Assembly (NCBI GenBank): GCA_964243295.1
Contig: CAXTEJ010000075.1
Span: 1-13,293, forward strand
Reading direction: 5' to 3'
Length of the DNA stretch: 13,293 nt
Source: CAXTEJ01 sp964243295
GTDB lineage: Bacteria; Actinomycetota; Actinomycetes; Actinomycetales; Angustibacteraceae
Below, piece by piece: positions 5,974-12,467 of this stretch. The number at the start of each line of letters is the position of its first letter. Position 1 is the stretch's first letter. A model generated the notes under the pieces. It saw only the letters and a list, made by a program, of their open reading frames with translations, had not been told where the DNA came from and did not search any database. A program made the position numbers and the translations under genes.

Positions 5974-6689
5974 ACACGTTCACCAGCTTCGAGGACGACG
6001 TCGTCACCGCTGCCCGCGAGGCCGCCACGCGCGTGCCCGCGCCCTCCGCGCTGGTCACCGGGGCGACCCTCGGGCTCGCCAGCCTCAGCCTGCCCGGCGA
6101 CGCCGTCGCGGCCACCGCCGAGGTGCGCGGCTCGCGGTCGGGCCGGGTGGTCGTCGTCGTGCGGCCCGAGCTCGCTACGGCGCTCGCCGACTCGCCCATG
6201 GGCCCGCTGCCCCTCACCGAGGTGCTGCGGCCGGCGCTCGAGTCGCTCGCCAGCGCCCTCGGCGTCGCCGCGCTCGGCACCGTGACCACCGCCGCCGCGG
6301 CGGACGTGCTCGCGCTCGTCGGCGCCGACGACGCGGCGGTCGTCCCGCTGCTGGGCGCGGACGACGAGGCTGCCGCGTGGCTCGTGGTCAGCGCCTCGAG
6401 CGGGGCGACCGCCGCGCCCGCGGCGCAGGGCGTCCCGGCGTCCGGCATGCACATGCTGCAGGACGTCGTGATGGAGCTGACAGCCGAGCTCGGCCGCACC
6501 TCGATGACGGTCCGCGACCTGCTGGGCCTGCAGCCGGGCGCCGTCATCGAGCTCGACCGGCTCGCCGGCAGCCCCGCCGACCTGCTGGTCAACGGCCGGC
6601 TCATCGCGCGCGGCGAGGTCGTCGTGGTGGACGAGTACTACGCCCTGAAGATCATCGAGCTGCTCTCGGGCTCGGCCGGCCGCGACTGA
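5970..6689 (+). CDS. fliN: Flagellar motor switch protein FliN with extended N-terminal domain
   Basis: The C-terminal 80 residues form the SpoA domain that builds the lowest C-ring layer: VVMELTAELGRTSMTVRDLL, LQPGAVIELDRLAG, then ADLLVNGRLIARGEVVVVDE. The product is 239 residues, against about 137 for enteric FliN and about 380 for Bacillus FliY. The extra N-terminal part (about 1-155) is Ala-rich. It has an alternating strand/helix pattern (EVRGSRSGRVVVVVRPELA, then EVLRPALESLASALG) that recalls a single CheC/CheX-like unit. The phosphatase signature Glu-x-x-Asn is not seen; the best aligned place has E91 followed by A94. The GTG at 5970 overlaps the fliM stop in a GTGA junction, and the stop overlaps the fliO ATG by 1 nt. 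The FliN call is secure; the origin of the front domain is inferred. Confidence 0.88.
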   Translation: MNTFTSFEDDVVTAAREAATRVPAPSALVTGATLGLASLSLPGDAVAATAEVRGSRSGRVVVVVRPELATALADSPMGPLPLTEVLRPALESLASALGVAALGTVTTAAAADVLALVGADDAAVVPLLGADDEAAAWLVVSASSGATAAPAAQGVPASGMHMLQDVVMELTAELGRTSMTVRDLLGLQPGAVIELDRLAGSPADLLVNGRLIARGEVVVVDEYYALKIIELLSGSAGRD

Positions 6690-7135
6690 TGCAGACGCTC
6701 GCGCTCGTCGGCCGCGTGGTCCTCAGCCTCGTGGTGGTCCTCGTGCTGCTGTGGTTCGCGGTGCGGGGCATGCGCAAGCAGCAGCGAACCTCGGCCGGAG
6801 TGAGCCTCGACGTGCTCGCCCGCCAGCCGCTCGCGCAGCGCAGCTCGGTCGCCGTCGTACGGCTGGGAGAGCGGGCACTGGTGCTCGGCGTGAGCGAGGG
6901 CCGCGTCGAGCTGCTGGCCGACAAGCCGCTGTCCGAGGTCATGACCGAGCCGCAGGAGGAGCAGGTGACGACCGAGACCGCAGTCGCACCGCAGCTGCGG
7001 CGAGCCGTCACGACCGGCAGCCGCCGCCGCGCCACCGCCCCGGCGCTCACGGGCGCCCTCGCGGGCTCGGCCCTGTCGCCGCAGACGTGGAGCCGCGCGC
7101 TCGACGTGCTGCGCGAGAAGACGGTGCGCCGGTGA
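6689..7135 (+). CDS. fliO: Flagellar export-gate assembly protein FliO
   Basis: The product is 148 residues with one N-terminal membrane segment (about 5-24, RVVLSLVVVLVLLWFAVRG). A compact cytoplasmic beta-rich domain follows, with SLDVLARQPLAQRSSVAVVRL, GERALVLGVSEGRVELLA-type strands typical of FliO, and then a disordered Arg/Ala/Thr-rich tail. FliO helps assemble and stabilise the FliP ring of the type III export gate but is not part of the finished gate. The sequence is poorly conserved across bacteria, so the call rests on the membrane-plus-strand layout, the RLGERALVLG-type motif and the place directly before fliP. The ATG overlaps the fliN stop (TGATG), and the stop overlaps the fliP GTG by 4 nt. 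Confidence 0.87.
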   Translation: MQTLALVGRVVLSLVVVLVLLWFAVRGMRKQQRTSAGVSLDVLARQPLAQRSSVAVVRLGERALVLGVSEGRVELLADKPLSEVMTEPQEEQVTTETAVAPQLRRAVTTGSRRRATAPALTGALAGSALSPQTWSRALDVLREKTVRR

Positions 7136-8079
7136 ACGCACGCTCGACCGTCGGGCACGCCGCCCGGACCGGTGCCCGGACCGGTGCCCTGGTCGCCGCG
7201 CTGTGGTGCGGCAGCGTGCTGCTGGCCGCCCCCGCCTCGGCCACACCGGTGCCCGCATCGGTGTCCGCGTCCGCGTCGGTGTCGGCGGCGGTGTCGGCGG
7301 CGGTGTCCGTGGCCGTCGCGACGACCACCCCGGCCCCGTCGAGCACCGGGTCGACCACCAGGCCGAAAGGCCCGAGCGGTCCGACGGGCCCCGTGGCGCC
7401 GTCCGGTGGGGGCATCAGCATCGACATCGGCGGCACCGGCGGCGACGGCAAGCCCAGCAGCTCGCTGCTGATCATCCTGGCCGTCACCGCGCTGTCGGTG
7501 GCGCCGTCGGTGCTGCTGCTCACCACCAGCTTCACCAAGATCTTCGTCGTCCTGGGGCTGACCCGCAACGCGCTGGGCCTGCAGACGACGCCCCCCACCC
7601 AGGTGCTCGCCGGCCTGGCGCTGTTCCTCACGCTGTTCGTCATGAGCCCGGTGCTCACCAAGGTCAACGACGGGGCGATCCAGCCCTACCTCAAGGGCGA
7701 CATGACCCAGAGCCAGGCCTTCACCGCCGGCACCAAGCCGCTCAAGGCGTTCATGGTGGCCAAGACCCGGCCCGAGGAGCTCGCGCTGATCACCAAGGCA
7801 GCCGACATGCCGCGGCCCAGGAACGCCGCGTCGGTGCCGCTGACCACGCTGATCCCCGCGTTCGTGCTGTCCGAGCTGCGCTCGGCGTTCGTGATCGGCT
7901 TCGTGATCTTCGTGCCGTTCCTCATCATCGACCTCGTCGTCTCGGCCGCCCTGATGTCGCTCGGCATGATGATGCTGCCGCCGGTGACGGTCTCGCTGCC
8001 CTTCAAGCTGCTGCTGTTCGTCATGGTCGACGGCTGGGGCCTGATCATCTCCTCACTCGTCGCGAGCTACCGGGGCTGA
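7132..8079 (+). CDS. fliP: Flagellar type III export-gate protein FliP, with low-complexity insertion
   Basis: FliP is the main ring subunit of the export gate (FliP5-Q4-R1). The product is 315 residues, where about 245 is usual. A cleavable signal peptide is evident: Arg-rich start, hydrophobic core at about 18-33, and an A-S-A cleavage site after residue 37. The family core begins at about residue 108 with LLIILAVTALSVAPSVLLLT and TSFTKIFVVLGLTRNALGLQ. It continues through PTQVLAGLALFLTLFVMSP, IPAFVLSELRSAFVIGFVIF and the last hydrophobic hairpin (LGMMMLPPVTVSLPFKLLLF). The extra length is residues 38 to about 105, rich in Ala, Ser, Val, Thr, Pro and Gly, with a Gly-x-Pro run (PSGPTGPVAPSGG). 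The GTG overlaps fliO in a GTGA junction, and fliQ follows after 4 nt. Confidence 0.95.
   Translation: MNARSTVGHAARTGARTGALVAALWCGSVLLAAPASATPVPASVSASASVSAAVSAAVSVAVATTTPAPSSTGSTTRPKGPSGPTGPVAPSGGGISIDIGGTGGDGKPSSSLLIILAVTALSVAPSVLLLTTSFTKIFVVLGLTRNALGLQTTPPTQVLAGLALFLTLFVMSPVLTKVNDGAIQPYLKGDMTQSQAFTAGTKPLKAFMVAKTRPEELALITKAADMPRPRNAASVPLTTLIPAFVLSELRSAFVIGFVIFVPFLIIDLVVSAALMSLGMMMLPPVTVSLPFKLLLFVMVDGWGLIISSLVASYRG
7279..7302 (+). repeat. 12-bp tandem repeat in the FliP N-terminal insertion
   Basis: GTGTCGGCGGCG occurs twice in direct succession (7279-7290 and 7291-7302) and encodes V-S-A-A twice. Degenerate copies (GTGTCCGCGTCC, GTGTCCGTGGCC) flank it. The pattern fits replication slippage having expanded this linker. 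The repeats are in frame, so length change would not break fliP. Confidence 0.75.
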
Positions 8080-8083
8080 CACC

Positions 8084-8359
8084 GTGAGAGACCAGACCGT
8101 CATCGAGATCGGCCTGCAGGCCATCCTCGTCGCCACCAAGCTGGCCGCGCCGATCCTGATCGTCGCGCTCGTGCTCGGCTTCGCCATCTCGCTGTTCCAG
8201 TCCGTCACCCAGATCCAGGAGGCGACGCTCAGCTTCGTGCCGAAGATGATCGGCATCGCCGTGGTGCTGGTGCTGGCGGGCAACTGGATGCTGCACGAGC
8301 TGGTCGGCTTCACCATCGAGCTCTACACCCGCATCCCCGCCATCCTCGAGAACGGCTGA
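8084..8359 (+). CDS. fliQ: Flagellar export-gate protein FliQ
   Basis: The product is 91 residues, the normal size of FliQ. Two long membrane helices are visible (about 15-38 and 54-75). Between them lies the family's conserved turn SLFQSVTQIQEATLSFVPKM. FliQ wraps the FliP/FliR ring of the type III export gate. The start is the GTG at 8084, 4 nt after the fliP stop; no strong ribosome site is visible, so translation probably depends on coupling to fliP. The same 4-nt spacing separates fliQ from fliR. Confidence 0.95.
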   Translation: MRDQTVIEIGLQAILVATKLAAPILIVALVLGFAISLFQSVTQIQEATLSFVPKMIGIAVVLVLAGNWMLHELVGFTIELYTRIPAILENG

Positions 8360-8363
8360 GCCG

Positions 8364-9128
8364 GTGCAGGTGGAGGTGCCCGCCACGCTGATCCTCACGG
8401 TGCTGCTCGGCGCCGCGCGGGCCGGGGCCTTCCTCGTCATCGCCCCGCCCTTCGCCTCGCGGGCGATCCCCCGGCAGGTCAAGGCCCTGCTGTCGGTCGC
8501 GATCGCGCTGCCCGTCGTCCCCGCCACGCAGGGGCGCGTGCCCGTCGCCGACACCGCCGCCGTGGTCTCAGCCCTGGTGCTGCAGATCATCACCGGCGCC
8601 GCGCTCGGCTTCGTCTGCCTGCTGATCTTCACCGCCGTCTCGGCGGCCGGCGACCTCCTCGACGTCTTCGGCGGCTTCTCGCTGACCTTCGCGCAGGACC
8701 CGCTGATGCAGACCGGCAACGCCGTGTGGGGCAAGGCGTTCCAGCTGATCGCGGTCACGCTGCTGTTCACCTCGGGCGGCTACCTGGTCGTGCTGCAGGG
8801 CTTCCTGCGCAGCTTCGACGCGGTGCCCCTGGACGGCGGGCTCGACCTCACGACGCTCGCCTCCGTGCTGACCGGCGGGCTCGGCCAGCTGCTGCTGTCG
8901 GCCCTGCAGATCTGCGCACCGCTGCTCGCCGTGCTCTTCCTCGCCGACGTCGGCCTGGGCCTGCTGACTCGGGTGGCGCCGGCGCTCAACGCCTTCTCGC
9001 TCGCCTTCCCGTTCAAGATCCTGCTCACCATGGTCATGGTCGGCACCACGATCGCCGGGCTGCCGACCGTCGTCGAGAACCTCACCGACACCATCGGCAC
9101 GACCCTCGTGCGGCTGGTCGAGCCGTGA
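8364..9128 (+). CDS. fliR: Flagellar export-gate protein FliR
   Basis: The product is 254 residues, close to the family's usual 255-265, with about six membrane segments. Family features are the early ARAGAFLVIAPPFASRAIP and QVKALLSVAIALPV. The segment SAAGDLLDVFGGFSLTFAQD and the late LADVGLGLLTRVAPALNAFS with FPFKILLTM follow. FliR contributes the single subunit that, with five FliP, closes the helical export channel. The start is a GTG at 8364, with GGAGG only downstream of it, so translation is probably coupled to fliQ. The stop shares a 4-nt GTGA overlap with flhB. No anomalies are seen. Confidence 0.95.
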   Translation: MQVEVPATLILTVLLGAARAGAFLVIAPPFASRAIPRQVKALLSVAIALPVVPATQGRVPVADTAAVVSALVLQIITGAALGFVCLLIFTAVSAAGDLLDVFGGFSLTFAQDPLMQTGNAVWGKAFQLIAVTLLFTSGGYLVVLQGFLRSFDAVPLDGGLDLTTLASVLTGGLGQLLLSALQICAPLLAVLFLADVGLGLLTRVAPALNAFSLAFPFKILLTMVMVGTTIAGLPTVVENLTDTIGTTLVRLVEP

Positions 9129-10219
9129 GCGGCGGCGGTGAGAAGACCGAGAAGCCGACACCGAAGCGCCTCAAGGAGGCGCGTGACAAGGGCCAGGTCG
9201 CGCGGACGCCGGACATCGGAGCCTGGGTGGCCATGCTGGCGGCGACGGTGATCGTGCCGCAGACGGCCAAGGGCCTCGCGAACGTGGCGGTCGGGCTGCT
9301 GCTCGGCATCCAGGCGATCGTGGCTGACCCGACGCCGGAGCGGGCCGTGGCGGCGCTGTCGAAGGGCCTTCGCGCCGGCGGCATGGCGCTGGTGCCGCTC
9401 GGCGTCGCCGCGGTGCTCATCGCCATCGTCAGCTCGGCGGCGCAGGGGGGCGTCCACGTGGCGACCAAGAAGCTCAAGCCGGACTTCACCTCCCTCGACC
9501 TGTTCAAGGGCATCAAGCGGTTGTTCGGCGCCATGACGTTCTGGGAGGCCGGGAAGGTGACGGTGAAGACCGCCGCCCTCGGCTTCGTGCTCTACCTCGT
9601 CGTCAAGGGCATCGTGCCCCGGCTCGCGGGCTCGGTCAGCGTGCCCCTGGCCTCGACGCTGTCGATCACCGGCGCCGGGGTGCTGACGCTGGTGCGCATC
9701 AGCGTGATGGTGGGCCTGGTCATGGCCATCGCCGACTTCATGGTCAAGAAGCGCCACACCGACAAGCAGCAGCGCATGAGCAAGCACGAGATCTCCCAGG
9801 AGAGCAAGAGCTCCGAGGGCGACCCGCACGTCAAGGGGCACCGGCGCTCGATCCAGATGGCCATGAGCCGCAACCGGATGATGAGCGACATCGCCACGGC
9901 GGACGTCGTCATGGTCAACCCCACCCACGTCGCCGTCGCGCTGCGCTACGAGCCCGGCAAGGGCGCCCCGCGGGTCGTCGCCAAGGGCAAGGGCGCGGTC
10001 GCGACCGCGATCCGCGAGCGCGCCGAGAAGGAGCGGGTGCCGCTCGTGCAGGACATCGCGTTGGCACGGGCGCTGCACGCCGCCTGCGACATCGGCCACG
10101 AGATCCCCACCGACCTGTACTCCGCGGTCGCCCAGGTGCTCGCCTTCGTCATGAGCCTGCGCTCGCGCGGCGTGGCCGCCGGCACGCACGTGTCGCCGAC
10201 GGCGCGATCGGCTGCCTGA
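9125..10219 (+). CDS. flhB: Flagellar export specificity-switch protein FlhB
   Basis: The product is 364 residues. The usual Lys/Glu-rich start (EKTEKPTPKRLKEARDKGQV) precedes four membrane segments and a cytoplasmic domain with the self-cleaving NPTH motif at residues 265-268 (MVNPTHVAVALRYE). Cleavage between Asn and Pro lets FliK flip export from hook to filament proteins. The linker before the cleavage site is also conserved (SKHEISQESKSSEGDPHVKG). The GTG at 9125 overlaps the fliR stop by 4 nt; the family start motif lies within ten residues of it, which supports the choice. A Thr/Ser/Ala tail ends the protein. This is the last gene of the tightly packed fliM-flhB run; a 203-nt spacer follows before flhA. 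Confidence 0.96.
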   Translation: MSGGGEKTEKPTPKRLKEARDKGQVARTPDIGAWVAMLAATVIVPQTAKGLANVAVGLLLGIQAIVADPTPERAVAALSKGLRAGGMALVPLGVAAVLIAIVSSAAQGGVHVATKKLKPDFTSLDLFKGIKRLFGAMTFWEAGKVTVKTAALGFVLYLVVKGIVPRLAGSVSVPLASTLSITGAGVLTLVRISVMVGLVMAIADFMVKKRHTDKQQRMSKHEISQESKSSEGDPHVKGHRRSIQMAMSRNRMMSDIATADVVMVNPTHVAVALRYEPGKGAPRVVAKGKGAVATAIRERAEKERVPLVQDIALARALHAACDIGHEIPTDLYSAVAQVLAFVMSLRSRGVAAGTHVSPTARSAA

Positions 10220-10220
10220 G

Positions 10221-10235
10221 CCCCGACGTCCGGGG
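10221..10235 (+). terminator. Weak hairpin just after flhB
   Basis: CCCCG (10221-10225) pairs with CGGGG (10231-10235) across a 5-nt loop, two nt after the flhB stop. There is no T-tract. It is too short to call as a terminator with confidence, but it sits where the fliM-flhB unit would end. A 9-bp direct repeat GGCCGGACG (10247-10255 and 10261-10269) follows in the same spacer and has no evident role. Confidence 0.25.
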
Positions 10236-10294
10236 TCGTGCGGCTGGGCCGGACGGGTGAGGCCGGACGCCGGGGGACCGGGCCGCGGGAGTGG

Positions 10295-10323
10295 CTCAAG
10301 GGCCCGCGAGCACCTGCCGATGG
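10295..10323 (+). promoter_or_regulatory. Sigma-28-type promoter for flhA-flhF
   Basis: CTCAA (10295-10299) is followed by 16 nt and GCCGATGG (10316-10323). The -10 box is identical to the one ahead of flbD, and the -35 region shares 16 of 18 bases with the fliM promoter (10293-10310 against 4998-5015). Transcription should begin near 10330, leaving about 93 nt of leader before the flhA GTG. The leader (10330-10422) shows no clear structure I can name. Confidence 0.75.
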
Positions 10324-10422
10324 GTCTGGCAGAGCCGGCCGAGCCCGGCTCGCTCGATCGCCAGGACGGCACAGCTCAGCGGCCACGGACCGGCCTCGAA
10401 CCTGAGACGATCGGATGACCCT

Positions 10423-12467
10423 GTGAAGTCCCGCATCAGCACGTTGGCCCTGCCGATCGGCATCGTCGGGATCGTGCTGATGCTCGTGGTGCCGATGCCG
10501 GCCGCGCTGCTCGACGTGCTCATCGCCTTCAACATCACCGCGGGCATCACCGTGCTGCTGGTGGCGGTCTACATCAAGCGGCCACTCGACTTCTCGGTGT
10601 TCCCCTCGGTGATCCTGGTGCTGACGCTGCTGCGGTTGTCGCTCAACATCTCCGCCACCCGGCTGGTGCTGCGCGACGGCTACGCCGGCAAGGTCATCGA
10701 CTCGTTCGGCCACTTCGTCGTCGGCGGCTCGCTGGTCATCGGCCTGGTCATCTTCCTCATCCTGGTCGTCATCCAGTTCGTCGTGATCACCAAGGGCGCC
10801 GAGCGCGTCGCCGAGGTCGGGGCGCGCTTCACCCTCGACGCCATGCCCGGCAAGCAGATGGCCATCGACGCCGACCTGAACTCCGGCCTCATCGACGAGA
10901 ACCAGGCGCGCACCCGTCGTGCGGACGTCGCCGCGGAGGCCGACTTCTACGGCTCGATGGACGGTGGCTCGAAGTTCGTCAAGGGCGACGCGGTCGCCGC
11001 GATCATCATCACGGTCATCAACCTGGTCGGTGGCTTCGCGATCGGCATGCTGCAGCGCGGCCTCAGCCCCGCCGAGTCGCTGCAGACCTACAGCCTGCTG
11101 ACGATCGGCGACGGCCTGGTCTCGCAGATCCCGGCGCTGCTCATGTCTGTCGCCACGGGCATGATCGTCACCCGGTCGGCCAGCAACGGCGACCTGTCGA
11201 GCGAGGCCGCGGCCCAGATCGGCGCGCAGCCCAAGGCCCTCTACATCGCCGGCGCCGCCGCCATCGCGGTCGGCCTGCTGCCCGGCATCCCCAAGCTGCC
11301 CTTCCTCGCCGTCGGCGCCGTCATGCTGCTCGTCGCCCAGCGCGCGTCGGCCGCGGCCAAGAGCCGCCAGGAGGTCGAGGTCGTCGAGCAGGAGGAGGCC
11401 ACCGACGAGGACTCCACCGAGGCGCTCATGGGGTCGATGCGCGTCGACCCGCTCGAGGTCGTGCTCGCCCCCGACCTCGTCGACCTGGTCGACACCGGCG
11501 TCGGCGGCGACCTGCTCGACCGCGTGCGGGCCCTGCGCCGTAAGCTGGGCCTGCAGCTCGGCCTGGTCATGCCGCCGGTGCGCACCCGCGACAGCCTCGA
11601 CCTGCCGCACTCGGGGTACTCCATCCGCATCAGCGGCGTCGAGGTGGGGTCGGGCCAGGCGCCCGCCGGCCACGTGCTCGCCATCGGCGACAACCTCGAC
11701 AGCGTGCCCGGCCGCGCCACGACCGAGCCGGTCTTCGGGCTCGCCGGAAAGTGGGTGCCGGTCGAGGCCCGCCAGCAGGCCGAGCTCTACGGCGCGTCGG
11801 TCGTCGACCGCTCGAGCGTGCTCATCACCCACCTCGCGGAGGTCGTGCAGACCCACGCCGCCCGGCTGCTCGGGCGCGAGGACGTCAAGGCCCTCGTCGA
11901 CGCCCTGAAGCGCACCCACCCCATCGTGGTGGACGAGCTGACCCCGTCGATCATGACCACCGGTGAGGTGCAGCGGGTGCTGCAGGCGCTGCTCGCCGAG
12001 GGCGTCTCCATCCGCGACCTCGTCCGCATCTTCGAGGCGCTGTCGCAGCGCGCGAAGGCCGGCGCCGACCTCGACGGGCTCGTCGAGGCCTCGCGGCTCG
12101 CGCTCGGGCCCGCCATCTGCGACACCTGGGCCCGCGGCGGTCTGCTGCAGGTGATCACCCTCGACCCGATGCTCGAGCAGCAGCTCGTGGAGGCGGTCCG
12201 GCCCGGCGAGTCCGGCGGCGTCATCGCGCTTCCCGGCGGGCTGATCGAGCGACTCGTCGACGAGAGCCTGCAGGTCGTGATGGCCGCCGAGCGGGCCGGA
12301 GGCACCCCGGTGCTCGTGNNNNNNNNNNCCCGACGCCGACCGTGGCGGCCCGGTGGAGCTCGCCGCACCTGCCGCGCCTGCCCGTCCTGTCGTACGCCGA
12401 GATCGACTCCACCCTGCGCATCGAGACGATGGGTGTGGTGAGCCATGGCGCGGCGATTGCTGCTTGA
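10423..12467 (+). CDS. flhA: Flagellar export-gate protein FlhA, interrupted by an assembly gap
   Basis: FlhA forms the nonameric ring that uses the proton gradient and docks export chaperones. The N-terminal membrane half (to about residue 310) carries the family signature: AEVGARFTLDAMPGKQMAID, DLNSGLID and EADFYGSMDGGSKFVKGDA. An acidic linker (EQEEATDEDSTEA) leads into the cytoplasmic domain with PDLVDLVD, LPHSGYSIRISGVEV and DELTPSIMTTGEVQRVLQAL. The GTG at 10423 is chosen because family members begin shortly before the first membrane helix (LALPIGIVGIVLMLV); its ribosome site is weak. Frame 1 gives 632 residues up to 10 N at 12319-12328. After the gap the real C-terminus (HLPRLPVLSYAEIDSTLRIE, then TMGVVSHG) continues in another frame to the TGA at 12465-12467. 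The apparent frameshift is explained by the placeholder gap. The total would be about 680 residues, normal for FlhA. Confidence 0.93.
12319..12328. other. Assembly gap (10 N) inside flhA
   Basis: Ten consecutive N interrupt flhA near its 3' end. The frame before the gap and the frame of the recognisable FlhA C-terminus after it can be joined only if the true gap length leaves remainder 2 on division by 3 (for example 8, 11 or 14 nt). The run of ten is therefore a placeholder and not a measured length. Comparison with the usual FlhA C-terminus suggests only a few residues are missing. Confidence 0.97.

Noticed and set aside
12329..12441. The frame-1 tail of flhA after the gap as the real C-terminus
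   Set aside because: It reads as Arg/Pro/Cys-rich nonsense, whereas the neighbouring frame gives a textbook FlhA end.
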